Below, one piece after another: positions 37,301 to 42,720 of a stretch of DNA of 64,000 nucleotides. Position numbers and translations under genes: made by a program. The notes under the pieces are model-generated. The model was not told the origin of the DNA. It saw only the letters and a program-made list of their open reading frames with translations, and did no database searches. Source of the DNA: Talpa occidentalis (Eukaryota > Chordata > Mammalia > Eulipotyphla > Talpidae); contig NW_023601433.1 of NCBI RefSeq assembly GCF_014898055.3, forward strand, positions 68,396,767 to 68,460,766, in the 5' to 3' direction. How positions within the stretch are numbered: position 1 is the first letter of the stretch; each line of letters starts with the position of its first letter.

Positions 37301-39011
37301 ATGTTAACCTACTCATAGTAAACATGTTTTAAAAAGTAAAGAAGTCAGGAAATATAGTTTTTATTAATAAAATTATATTCGAGGCCTCTAAAGTGAGATG
37401 TTAAACATAATTAATTTGATCTCAATGTAATTAACACAGGTATGTGGCAGAAAAAATGGGTGGTACAATTTCAAAAGAGAAACTTAATGACTTCAACTGG
37501 GAACTTCATATAAGTGAACTAAAATTTCAACTTAAATCCAATGTTATACCAATTGGACTCATCAAGAAAGGAATCTTCTACCATCGAGCTTTGCTTTTCA
37601 AGGTATTTAGGATGTTTTTCATTGTTTGTCATTATGAAAATGTTAACTGTTATCTTTATCAAAATGGAGTAAACCAGATGCTAATATTTTATTGGATGAT
37701 ATTAACCCTATCATTTAGATGTACCTATACTGACATACATACACACATGCATATATATATATACACACACACATATATATTCACTAAACTACTAGCTTAT
37801 TCATTCAATATTTGTCATTTATAGGTCAAGACATATCTATAGGTCAGACCACAAACCATCATGTATGTGTCTTTGCATTTAATGCTAAAATCTGAAAAGC
37901 CACTGAAAGCACTAATATAATTTTGAAAGATCTATCAGGTACAGAATGGAGAATGATTCAAGACTGGTTATAAAGGTCACTGGAGCAAGAAGCATAAGCA
38001 TAACCTGTACCAAAGGCAGGACTGTGAGGATATGGACGAGGTGGTGAATTTAGAGGGGAGTTTAGAAGATAAAACTTGGTGACTGCCTAGGTGTGGTGTG
38101 AGAGATTGTATGAGAACAAAATAATTTCAGTTCATCTGGGTAAGGCAACTGGTACTGATGCCACCATTCATTTAGAGGGGCACTAGAGGAGTATCAGGCT
38201 TAAGAGAGGGGGTGATCTGTTGTTTCATCATATCCAGTATCTAACATAAAATGGAACTGAAACAACGCTTTCTGAGACAACTGCCAAGGAACATAAGCAA
38301 CCCCTAAAGAGATGGCAGCAGACAGCCCAAGAAGGGTGACTCTGCTCTTCCTATTCTGCTGCACCCATTGTATCAAACAGAATAAATCAACCAGATATAG
38401 GTCCTGACCAGTCTTTCCCTCCATTCAGTCCTACTTCATATCACCCATAAAGAGCAGCCTAGAAGCATGGAATGGTTGATAGATGTGCTAGTGCCTCATG
38501 ACTGTGCAGCAACTTTTTTCCAATGAAATTATCAATCTTGCACTAATGCAATGCAGTGTAACTGCCTGAAAAAATGTCATTTCTTAGCAGGACTACAGAT
38601 TTGGAGTCTACAGAATCTTGAGAACTTCATATATTTTATTTGCTCCTATCACAATATCCCACATTTTTTCAGCCTTCCTTCTAAGCACTTCTTTGTAAGA
38701 GTTGCCTGTTTCACCTCACCCAAGATGGACCTTAACAAAGGATTTTTTTTTTCATCCCTCTCCCTCTTCACCCTTGGTTGATCTCATGTTTTCTCCCACA
38801 GGCTCTGGCTGATAAAATTGGCATAGGTTGCTCTCTGGTTCGAGGGGAGTATGGCAGAGCCTGGAATGAAGTTAAGCTCATGAATGAATCTCGGAAAGGA
38901 GTAATTGGGGGTGTCCCACCCCTTAAGGAATATATAGTTGACCTCATGTTTTCTCCAGGTGGACTGATGAAGTTAAAAAGTAGAGAGGCAGAATTTTACA
39001 GATATTTCTAA
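3013..39011 (+). CDS. ARMC3: ARMC3, armadillo repeat containing protein 3 (18 coding exons)
   Basis: Join 3013-3060, 6157-6274, 9257-9382, 12972-13040, 13565-13740, 17106-17300, 19465-19648, 23558-23710, 23807-23912, 27314-27563, 27880-28016, 29013-29181, 31416-31516, 32170-32271, 32965-33069, 35794-35994, 37440-37602, 38802-39011. Every junction is GT-AG and keeps frame. The product is 870 residues; human ARMC3 is 872 as I recall. Residues about 15-600 are consecutive armadillo repeats (for example GAVEPLTKLL, GGLEPLVRLL, GIPQLIQLL). Residues about 605-700 are a Ser-rich then Lys/Glu-rich linker. Residues about 700-865 match the EDR1-like domain known in ARMC3 (YHRALLFK, GCSLVRGEYGRAWNEV). 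Armadillo repeats form helical protein-binding solenoids. ARMC3 is known as a testis-enriched, cilium- and sperm-flagellum-associated protein; loss in cattle gives tail-stump sperm. No truncation or frameshift is seen, so the copy looks functional. Confidence 0.96.
3061..6156. other. ARMC3 intron with MIR relics
   Basis: There is a MIR-like + strand relic at about 3700-3935 (CTCTAAAATAGGATTTG and TTCTCAGTGCCTGG). A second, minus-oriented, lies at about 5750-5960 (CCCATTGTATAGAAAGGAAAACTG). The rest is AT-rich with nothing recognised. Confidence 0.55.
6157..6274 (+). CDS. ARMC3: ARMC3 coding exon 2
   Basis: It encodes residues 17-56, from FDPLTIESKN to the first armadillo helices (EEEILAKACEAIYRFALK). 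The acceptor TGCATTTCAG is strong. The donor AAAG|GTTTGG is weak, with no purine-rich +3 to +5. The reading frame and the next exon (GEENKATLLE) require it. Confidence 0.93.
6640..7330. repeat. Old interspersed repeat (L1-type 3' end probable)
   Basis: The ending (AGGGGAAACTGGGTG, then GGAACTCTATGTACTATC and a TAAAGCTATAACTGTTGTAAAAATAAAG tail) is a common ancient mammalian repeat end. The region before it (GATCCTGGGACATTGAAAGACATTAG) fits the same element. I cannot name the subfamily. Confidence 0.5.
7334..7620 (+). mobile_element. tRNA-derived SINE, full length
   Basis: It begins GGGTCTCCCCTGGTGGCACAG (Pol III box A region) and has a box B-like GGTTTGATCC. The body contains CAGACCTCTCCTGCC and CTCAGCAGTGTATTTCGTCA, and it ends TATAAATAAATAAATAAATC plus an A-rich tail. 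AAATAAAGGTT motifs on both sides suggest a target-site duplication. Confidence 0.9.
7800..8058 (-). mobile_element. tRNA-derived SINE, reverse orientation
   Basis: It is read on + as TTTATTTATACAAGCAGTGG ... GCGCCACCAGGGGAGGCCC, the reverse complement of the family consensus. The tail is expanded into ATTTATTTGTTTG repeats. The middle is shortened (no CTGAGGGGAGCAG block). Confidence 0.9.
8830..9130. repeat. L2-like relic
   Basis: The sequence GGCAGGCACTGTGCTGGACACTG, then ACAGAACAGACTAGG and a TGGTTAGAGAGACCCCTCTG-like stretch, follows the order of a decayed L2 3' region. Assigned by pattern only. Confidence 0.5.
9257..9382 (+). CDS. ARMC3: ARMC3 coding exon 3
   Basis: It encodes residues 56-98 with armadillo core LLELGAVEPLTKLLTHED. 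The acceptor is TTCTGTCAG. The donor AATA|GTAAGT splits a Ser codon completed by the next exon. Confidence 0.95.
9661..9688. repeat. Tandem 14-mer, two copies
   Basis: TTAAAAGATTTTTC occurs twice back to back. Confidence 0.9.
9880..10149 (-). mobile_element. tRNA-derived SINE, older subfamily
   Basis: It has a TTTAATTTATGCATTCAAGAA tail and a CAGCAGACC-type body (reverse complement), ending GCCACCCGGGGGGGCC. The TATGCAT tail and GTGTAGGCCAGAG block mark a second subfamily, distinct from the TATACAAGC copies. Confidence 0.88.
10469..10755 (-). mobile_element. tRNA-derived SINE, older subfamily, with TSD
   Basis: The reverse-oriented copy is flanked by CATCAGGAGCCTTGT (10454-10468) and CATCAGGGGCCTTGT (10756-10770), a 15-bp duplication with one mismatch. 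Confidence 0.93.
10933..11190 (+). mobile_element. tRNA-derived SINE with foreign 31-nt segment
   Basis: The head GGGGCCTCCCTGATGGCC and body CAGACCTCTCCTGTC are family sequence. The part between box A and box B is replaced by 10953-10983, identical to unique DNA at 11836-11866. GAATCCAGTTA (10920-10930) and GAATCCAATTA (11469-11479) are the probable duplication, now outside a second SINE nested in this copy's A-tail. Confidence 0.85.
11196..11468 (+). mobile_element. tRNA-derived SINE nested in previous SINE tail
   Basis: It is a complete copy, GGGCCTCCCTGGTGGTGCAA to a TATGCATAAAATAAAG tail, starting directly after the poly(A) and GAATC of the upstream copy. Confidence 0.9.
12790..12925 (+). 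repeat. MIR relic
   Basis: CCCTGATCTGTAAAATTAGG then TAATAATAGTACCTCTCTCA is the MIR core 3' part. The 100 bp before it (12670-12790) is unusually GC-rich for this intron and is otherwise unassigned. Confidence 0.65.
12972..13040 (+). CDS. ARMC3: ARMC3 coding exon 4
   Basis: It encodes residues 98-121 (DVKKLLRELDILNSVIAQLA), closing an armadillo repeat. The donor is GAAG|GTAACT, phase 1. Confidence 0.94.
13163..13437 (+). mobile_element. tRNA-derived SINE, young-looking, with TSD
   Basis: It is full length and close to consensus, flanked by AATCTCTCAGACC (13150-13162) and AATCTCTCAAACC (13438-13450). It ends 127 bp before the next exon. Confidence 0.95.
13565..13740 (+). CDS. ARMC3: ARMC3 coding exon 5
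   Basis: It encodes residues 121-179, with IHEFASLCLANMSAEYTSK and GGLEPLVRLLSSPDPDVKKN, a textbook armadillo repeat. The donor is CCAG|GTAAGA, phase 0. Confidence 0.96.
14125..14475. mobile_element. Tigger-type (Tc/mariner) non-autonomous DNA transposon
   Basis: The ends CAGTTGACCCTTGATAATGC and (reverse complement) CAGTTCAACTGTTGAACAAC form degraded terminal inverted repeats. TA precedes the left end. The interior (GATAGCCTACTG, AATAAAGTAAGCTAGGG, TATTAAGAAAATCACAAGGA) is typical of this widespread family. Confidence 0.8.
14520..14782 (+). mobile_element. tRNA-derived SINE with 18-bp TSD
   Basis: It is flanked by AAAATTTGTTGGATTAGG (14502-14519) and AAAATTAGTTGGATTAGG (14783-14800), one mismatch. 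It sits 45 bp from the Tigger element end. Confidence 0.95.
15437..15860. repeat. Old interspersed repeat, class unresolved
   Basis: The order ACTGGGTGATTGGAAACAAC, TTCTGGAGGCCAGAAG, AGCAGGGCCATGCTTCCTCT, CTTCTAGCTTCTGGTGG, GGCATTCCTTGG, AAATAAGGTCACAT, CTTCAGCATATGTTTTGG matches a common ancient mammalian repeat. I cannot assign its family with confidence. Confidence 0.6.
16230..16260 (-). mobile_element. Minimal retro-insertion (poly-T) with TSD
   Basis: TCTATGGCCCTGTTTT occurs at 16214-16229 and again at 16261-16276. Between them is only a T-run and about 20 nt. That is the footprint of a severely 5'-truncated L1-mediated insertion. Confidence 0.65.
17106..17300 (+). CDS. ARMC3: ARMC3 coding exon 6
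   Basis: It encodes residues 180-244 (DFQCRATLPELNAIPPILEL, then LLALKTLGVVTNDKKSR and ILESK). The exon is an exact multiple of three, phase 0 at both ends, so skipping it would not shift the frame. Confidence 0.96.
17990..18262 (+). mobile_element. tRNA-derived SINE
   Basis: It is a full copy from GGGCCTCCCCTGGTGGCACA to AAATAAATAAATAAATC. Flanks ATACAGAGACAC and ATACAAAGATGC suggest a worn duplication. Confidence 0.92.
18658..18708. repeat. (TA)n microsatellite
   Basis: About 25 uninterrupted AT dinucleotides, likely highly variable in length. Confidence 0.97.
19465..19648 (+). CDS. ARMC3: ARMC3 coding exon 7
   Basis: It encodes residues 245-306 (DLNDLHIDALLVIANCLDDM, then QQTGGLKKLLTFAENS). 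The donor AATT|GTATGT is phase 1. Confidence 0.95.
19649..21439. other. Intronic, no element recognised
   Basis: This is AT-rich sequence with only a small hairpin (21040-21076) noted. I see no exon or known repeat. Confidence 0.5.
21458..21743 (-). mobile_element. tRNA-derived SINE with perfect TSD
   Basis: The reverse-oriented full copy is flanked by identical TGAATTCCTATTTTA at 21443-21457 and 21744-21758. Confidence 0.96.
22434..22695 (-). mobile_element. tRNA-derived SINE
   Basis: Reverse-oriented copy, TTTATTTATACAAGCTGGG to CACCAGGGGAGGCCC. Flanks ATACAAAAAACATTTTTTT and ACACAAAATTTTTTG are a probable duplication. Confidence 0.92.
23558..23710 (+). CDS. ARMC3: ARMC3 coding exon 8
   Basis: It encodes residues 306-357 (SENRKFFHEQEVEKCLITLL, then GTKIAASQAISAMCENKDSK). 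The acceptor TTTATGAAAG has a weak local tract. Frame and homology fix it. Confidence 0.95.
23807..23912 (+). CDS. ARMC3: ARMC3 coding exon 9
   Basis: It encodes residues 357-392 (GIPQLIQLLKSDNEEVGEAA, then ALALANLTTCNPANA). It is separated from the previous exon by a 96-bp intron, the shortest in the gene. The donor CAAA|GTAAGT is phase 2. Confidence 0.96.
24380..24575 (-). repeat. MIR relic
   Basis: AACAGATGAGAAAACTGAGG, then AAACCCAGGTCTGTTGGACT and TGTGTTCTTTCCACAATA, is the MIR consensus in reverse orientation. Confidence 0.8.
26150..26480 (+). mobile_element. Old LINE-1 ORF2 fragment
   Basis: Decayed L1 ORF2-like sequence: AAATCAATACTAAGAGGGAA, ATAGAGCAATACAAGCC, AAGGAGCTAGAAAAAG, then a GAGCAGAAGTAAATGAAATAG end. 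The frames are broken. Confidence 0.7.
26505..26595. mobile_element. Tigger/MER2-type fragment
   Basis: GGGTTTGGCATTATCTGCAG, then TTTCAGGCATCCACTGGGGG and a CCTTTGCAGATTAGAGGGG end, matches the terminal part of Tigger-type elements. Confidence 0.75.
27314..27563 (+). CDS. ARMC3: ARMC3 coding exon 10 (GC-rich)
   Basis: It encodes residues 392-475 (EADGIGPLINILASERDGAI, then LTNMATQEPLRVHMQTRG and AALAVAATACDFEARTE). It is the largest coding exon. Unlike its neighbours it is strongly GC- and CpG-rich, and it holds several substitutions against the human protein as I recall it (around residues 428-447). The donor GAGAG|GTGAGA region is good, phase 0. Confidence 0.95.
27880..28016 (+). CDS. ARMC3: ARMC3 coding exon 11
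   Basis: It encodes residues 476-521 (LRNLGGLQPLVELLHSNNNE, then HASWAVMVCAGDELTATEFF). The donor TTGG|GTGAGT is phase 2. Confidence 0.96.
28290..28570 (-). repeat. L1 3'-UTR-like relic
   Basis: TGTACAGCATTACAATTCCA, CATCTGTACATAGGATG, CACCACCCAAAAACCAATTT and a C-rich run follow the order of an old L1 3' UTR in reverse. Confidence 0.6.
29013..29181 (+). CDS. ARMC3: ARMC3 coding exon 12
   Basis: It encodes residues 521-577 (ALDILEEINLSVTRKNKFSE, then YNKLLNNNLSLKYSQMGYLS and GFYDYGR). This is the last armadillo-like part and a conserved Tyr-rich stretch. The donor CGG|GTAAGT is phase 0. Confidence 0.96.
30098..30330. mobile_element. Tigger-type fragment (probable)
   Basis: ACAGTTGATTCTTAAACAAC, then CATAACTTAGTCAACCCTCTG and a GTGTTTGTGGGTTATGG stretch, resembles the ends of Tigger-type elements. 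It is strongly decayed. Confidence 0.5.
31238..31311. repeat. (TG)n(AG)n compound microsatellite
   Basis: About 19 TG units are followed by about 13 AG units and a short AAAG run, inside the intron 105 bp before the next exon. Confidence 0.97.
31416..31516 (+). CDS. ARMC3: ARMC3 coding exon 13
   Basis: It encodes residues 578-611 (INRGTKLLPLKELCLQEPSG, then LRAILLINSKPSD). The donor is GATGT|GTGAGT. An in-frame TGA follows at once, so read-through would truncate the protein. Confidence 0.93.
32170..32271 (+). CDS. ARMC3: ARMC3 coding exon 14 (Ser-rich linker)
   Basis: It encodes residues 611-645 (SPPPSSEDKSSDIGDGRR, then ISSSSSLRRTSREKA). It is low complexity and probably disordered and phosphorylatable. 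Confidence 0.92.
32357..32627 (-). mobile_element. tRNA-derived SINE, older subfamily, with TSD
   Basis: The reverse copy is flanked by identical CAACTTAATTCTT at 32344-32356 and 32628-32640. Confidence 0.95.
32670..32905 (+). repeat. MIR relic
   Basis: AGTCAGAAAACCTAGCTTC, then GTATCCTCATCTGTAGATGG and a GTAAATGCATTGTAG tail, follows MIR order. Confidence 0.65.
32965..33069 (+). CDS. ARMC3: ARMC3 coding exon 15 (linker)
   Basis: It encodes residues 645-680 (KSSAGFGSPTEEKSEPTSGR, then NTALSKSAIKERGL). The acceptor AATGATAAG lies in an A-rich context, so a few nucleotides either way are possible. The chosen site keeps frame and matches ARMC3. Confidence 0.88.
33276..33545 (-). mobile_element. 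tRNA-derived SINE, older subfamily, with TSD
   Basis: Reverse copy flanked by identical GAGGGAATTTCTT at 33263-33275 and 33547-33559. Confidence 0.94.
34070..34313 (-). mobile_element. tRNA-derived SINE, internally shortened
   Basis: Reverse copy lacking about 30 bp around the usual GAATTCACCAGAGCCAGAGC block. TATTTCTAGG-type flanks (34055-34064 and 34313-34322) are the likely duplication. Confidence 0.9.
34955..35235 (+). mobile_element. MaLR-type LTR fragment
   Basis: AGGACATGAGGGTAGAGCTC, CCTTATAAAAGAGATCCCTG, ACCAGACACTGACTC and AAATGTGAGGAATAAGTCTG give the collinear 3' half of an MST/MLT1-type LTR. Confidence 0.75.
35240..35740 (+). repeat. Old L1-like sequence
   Basis: The A-rich stretch has patterns such as AACTGAATGTTGGAATTATC and AATTATAGAATTGAAAATACAG, typical of the region before or within old L1 ORF1. 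No frame is open. Confidence 0.45.
35794..35994 (+). CDS. ARMC3: ARMC3 coding exon 16
   Basis: It encodes residues 680-747. A basic/acidic run (KGKGKKEEEKLKEDEEG) is followed by the start of the C-terminal domain (DPDFCVYVHEVTKSILPITN). The donor CAAA|GTAAGT is phase 2. Confidence 0.95.
35995..37439. other. ARMC3 intron, nothing recognised
   Basis: No repeat family is assigned with confidence. A C/T-rich stretch near 36890-36970 is the only composition change seen. Confidence 0.45.
37440..37602 (+). CDS. ARMC3: ARMC3 coding exon 17
   Basis: It encodes residues 747-801 (YVAEKMGGTISKEKL, then WELHISELKFQLKSNVIPIG and GIFYHRALLFK), the core of the EDR1-like domain. The donor AAG|GTATTT is phase 0. 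Confidence 0.96.
38802..39011 (+). CDS. ARMC3: ARMC3 coding exon 18 (stop codon)
   Basis: It encodes residues 802-870 (ALADKIGIGCSLVRGEYGRA, then KGVIGGVPPLKEYIVDLMFS and GGLMKLKSREAEFYRYF) and ends with TAA. The acceptor is TTCTCCCACAG. A 20-nt near-copy of the acceptor tract lies inside this exon (38937-38956). Confidence 0.96.
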   Translation, partial: ALADKIGIGCSLVRGEYGRAWNEVKLMNESRKGVIGGVPPLKEYIVDLMFSPGGLMKLKSREAEFYRYF

Positions 39012-40030
39012 ACTATCAAATGAACACAAAAGGAATTCAAACAAGAAATTAATTTATATGCTTTCTATGAAGTTCACCAATTGACTTAATTTTTTTTTTT
39101 AAATGCAAGTATTCAAAATGTTGTCTTTGGGTAGAAATGAGGACACTTGCATTGAACTTAGTTGTACTTCTGATTGCAGGCTTTTAGCAAAAGTTCTTTC
39201 TGATTAGGTCACATTATACTCACTGTACCTTAAGTAAAGCTTATTATTGTCAAAATTAATCCACCAAACTGTTTCCTAAGGAGCATCTCTGCCCTTGAGG
39301 AGCCATGCATAAAATCACCCAGTTGCTGTTCCCAGGACAAATCTGTGGCCCCATAACTGTGACTCATTATGCCCAGAATGCCTCAGGAACACTTGGTTAG
39401 ATAGAGTCAAAGTTTTTTTAATGACTTCCATCACATTGTCTTATATTCATAAAGACTGTCGATAGTTTGAATACTTATAGATCTACTTTAACATATAAAT
39501 TCCTAAGAAAATTCCTAAGAATTTTTGGTTCATGTTTCTTAAAATTTATCACTTAGAACAAATTTAATATATTTCACTGAACTAAAAATATTTCTAAAAG
39601 CTTTTTCCATAAGCTGTCTTTGTCTTATCTATATTGACTTTGGAACTATACCTTCAATTGAATACAATTCTGATTTTTGTTTTAACAAAATTTAATGGTC
39701 AGTCACAAAAAATATTAAATTCATAAAATTAAAAATTATTTTTCGGAAAAATTTGAAATATAGAGATAGAGTGATTCTTTGCTGAGCAATAGTTTTCAGC
39801 GCAAAGCAGGGAGCAAACTCACATTTCAAATGGTAAAAAATAAGTACTGGGATATGTTTCATGAATATGAAGTATGCTAATCAGACTTTAAACCTAAAGT
39901 TACCTGTGTAATCATTTTACTAGAAGTTAGTTTAATTTTAGAAATTAAGGCTAAGATTATTCTATATGAATCGATGTGCAAATTCAAAGAATGTGTAATT
40001 ATTTCAGAATAAAGTTCTTTATATCAAATA
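39012..40030 (+). other. ARMC3: ARMC3 3' UTR
   Basis: AT-rich sequence after the stop. The canonical AATAAA lies at 40009-40014, followed by a GTGTGG element, so cleavage is expected near 40030. An earlier shorter UTR is not excluded. Confidence 0.7.
40009..40014 (+). terminator. ARMC3: Polyadenylation signal AATAAA
   Basis: Canonical hexamer about 1.0 kb after the stop, with a GT-rich element (TAGTGTGG) 17-25 nt downstream. Confidence 0.75.
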
Positions 40031-40443
40031 GTGTGGAAATTTATTTATCATGAATTAGCCTGTTTAAGCATTTTCAAGTCTGGTTTGATCCAGAAGGCAT
40101 TTTAAGTGGATTACTAAGACATATAAGATGTAACAAGAATAAAAAAAAAAATAGTAGGCAGAAATGTGATAAAGAAAGGCTAGGAATAAGCTTAGAATTC
40201 AACAAGGGAAGAAGGGAAGGAATAAGCCTAGAATTCGAATACATCCATGAAAATCCTATGATTTGTCAGAGGTGAGTAAAAATTTGACACTAAACTCTCA
40301 AGCAGCCAATGCAGAAGGAAATGCTATCAGTTATATGGTGTATAATAGGCTCTACTAAAAGCACAGAGCAGCTCCTCAGAAGGAACAAAGACCAAGGGAA
40401 TTCCTCTTTGAGAGCTTCATTCAGAAGATAACTGTAAAGTAGA

Positions 40444-40557
40444 AAGCACAGCGGTTGAGCACCGGGTTGCGAGGCTGCCCACAGCCCCTGCAGCGCAGTT
40501 CGATCCCCAGACACCGGTGAGGGCCCCGCAAAAAAAAAAAAAAAAAAAAAAAAAAAA
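40444..40557 (+). mobile_element. SINE variant: tRNA half plus poly(A)
   Basis: GCACAGCGGTTGAGCACCGG to GGTGAGGGCCCCGC is the tRNA-like left half of the family. It is followed directly by about 27 A residues instead of the usual right half and AAATAAAT tail. The extreme 5' end is missing. Confidence 0.8.
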
Positions 40558-40619
40558 GAAAATAACATCAGCACACAAACACTCTGAGACCTCAGGACTA
40601 ATGTCCATCAGCCTGCCCA

Positions 40620-41200
40620 CAGCATCACAGTGCTAGAGAAGCCTCTCTCACCACTGGTCTTCAATATAATCCTGGAAGTCTTAGCTAGAGCAACTAGGCA
40701 AGGGAAAGATATACAAGGAATCCAAATAGGGAAAGAAGTAGAACTATCACTATTTGCAAATGATATGACAGAGAACCCTAAAAACTCCACAGAAACACTA
40801 ATTAAAACAATAAACTAGTTTCATAAAGTTGGTTACAAAATCACACAAAAATCAGTAGCCTTTTTATATGCAATCTGTAAAAGAAGCAATTAAGAAAACC
40901 ATCCCATTTACAATTGTATCCCCCAAAATTAAATACCTGGGAATAAGCCTAAAAAAGGTGAAAGACCTATACAAAGAAAATTATGAAACATTGATAAAAA
41001 AAATAGAAGATACACAGAAATGGAAAGACATTCCCTGCTCATGGATGGGAAGAAGTAACATCAAAATGACCATCCTACCAAAAGCAATTTACAGATTCAG
41101 TGCAATTCCAATAAATATTTCAATGGCATTCGTCAAAGAATAGAAGAAATACTGCTGAAATTTATATGGAATCACAAAAAAGAATGGAGGTATATTCCCA
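40620..41200 (+). pseudogene. LINE-1 ORF2 fragment, broken
   Basis: It translates in pieces to L1 reverse-transcriptase sequence: [20 protein letters not shown], then [11 protein letters not shown] (the catalytic FADDM-like motif reads FANDM, so an Asp is lost), then [20 protein letters not shown]. Stops and a frameshift near 40815-40870 break it. It ends about where KFIWNHKK would continue. Confidence 0.88.
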
Positions 41201-41500
41201 GACTTCATGGCTCAGTCAACAGCGCCTATCATGTTTTCAGACCCTAAAAGAATTAAAATTGCAGGAGTTTCTTGCTGTAAGAACAGCAGGAAGCTATTTC
41301 ATACCCTCAAACCTCAGTCAGCATTGCCGGCAGTGGCTCATCTTCCACTACCAAAAAGCAGAGGAAGATGCTAAGCACCAGTGCCATACAGCCATAGACT
41401 TTTTCTTTGCCAAAAAGATCTCTAGTCGCCAATAATGCCGCCTTGAAAGCAACAAAAAGAAGCTAAGCACTAAAGTTACTGGCCAAATCTCTCGCATCTC
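41200..41500. other. Unassigned segment between L1 and CpG island
   Basis: L1 similarity fades near 41200. The next 300 bp has short open stretches on both strands but no protein or repeat I recognise. It could be more distant L1, a retrocopy fragment, or the edge of a transcript from the CpG island. Confidence 0.4.
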
Positions 41501-41514
41501 CAGTATTTTCATCT

Positions 41515-42720
41515 CTAGTCTTCCGCGGGGAGACTCCTGATGATCCGAGACTCAGACAAGCACATCTGCAGGTGGGTGGGGAACCGGGCCGTCCCGGGAC
41601 CCCAGCAGAAAGAAGCAATTGCCAGGATTTTGACGCCACAGCCCCCTCCAGGGCTGACAGCCCAGATGAAGCCGGGCACCCCACACACCTCCCGGTTCCC
41701 GGGCTGCGGGGACACAACGGCCGACCGGCGGAGGAGGGGCTGGGAATGGGTGCACTGGCCCCGGCCGCAGGGCCCGGTTGCGGATAAGACTACTCCCCCA
41801 TACACCCCGCCGTCCTGCACCAGGTTCGGAGGGATCCAAGTAGCCCCAAGGTGGCCGGGAGGAATGGACGCTGGGGGCTGGGGTACCGCAACACCGCGGC
41901 GGGCGGGCCGCTCCTCTGGGGGTGCAGCCGAGGCCCGGACTCCCCCCCCCGTGCTTCCCGCCCCGCCGCTGCAGCGCAGGGGGGGCTCCAGGGAAAGGAA
42001 GGGGGAGGAACCCCTCACCGGCAGGTTTACTCCCCACGCGCACGCTGAACCGCGGATCGCGGGCAGGAAAGCGCCTCACTTTCCGCGCAACGACTGGCTT
42101 TTCCTCGGGAAGGTCTCGCAGGCTGGGACGGAGGACCCCAGGTTGCTAGGGGGGGTCGCCTTGGCCGCCGCCTCGCTCACCTCAAACCGCCGCACTCCCG
42201 AGGCCGGGGACCCGCCCGCTCTACACGCCGGCCAGGGAGGCAGCCGCGCGCCCCCGCGGCCGCCCCGGGGCGCCGTGTCCCGTCCCACCCACCCGCGCGC
42301 CCGACTGCTTCGCGGGCTCTGAGGGCTCCGCGGGGATGGAGAGGGAGGGAGCTCAGATCGCGCGGGGCAAGGGCCCCGCCCTCCGCTCGGCGCGCGGCCT
42401 GCAGCGGGACCACGCGCCGCGAGCGGCTTCCGGGTTGGGCGCGGGCGGCGTGACGCGGGGGGCGTGGCGCGGGCGGTGTGGCGCGGGGGCGTGGCGCGGG
42501 CGGTGTGGCGCGGGGGGCGTGACGCGGGCGGGCCGCTGCTGAGGTGCGGGGAGCCCGCTCCAGCCCTGGCTCGGGCTCTGTCTCCCCAGTGCTAAGCCCA
42601 CCCCGGGTGCGCAGGGGCGCTCGGAAGGACCCCTCAGAACCGCCGAGAAAGCCGCGGAGGGGGTGGGCCCCGCAGGGAGCGTGAAGACTCCCTAAGGGCA
42701 TCCCCTTATTCTCCCAGAGG
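41515..42720. promoter_or_regulatory. Orphan CpG island
   Basis: About 1.2 kb of GC- and CpG-dense sequence in an otherwise AT-rich region. It holds many GGGGCG and GGGGCGTGGC (Sp1/KLF-type) sites. No recognisable protein starts here; MSRB2, the next gene in the human order, is not seen. Open frames on both strands (the longest is 260 codons, 41540-42322) look like a by-product of GC richness. It may be a promoter of an unknown or non-coding transcript. Confidence 0.75.
42439..42533. repeat. GC-rich minisatellite in CpG island
   Basis: About three units of a roughly 30-bp motif built from GGGGCGTGGCGCGGGCGGTG. Each unit contains KLF/Sp1-type cores, and two variants read CGTGACGC. Confidence 0.85.

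Noticed and set aside
40740..40775. Active reverse transcriptase at the L1 fragment
   Set aside because: The catalytic FADD-type motif reads FAND, and stops and a frameshift break the frame.
41540..42322. A 260-codon open frame in the CpG island as a gene
   Set aside because: Several overlapping long frames exist on both strands here. GC-rich DNA has few stops, and the translation is Pro/Arg/Gly-rich with no domain.
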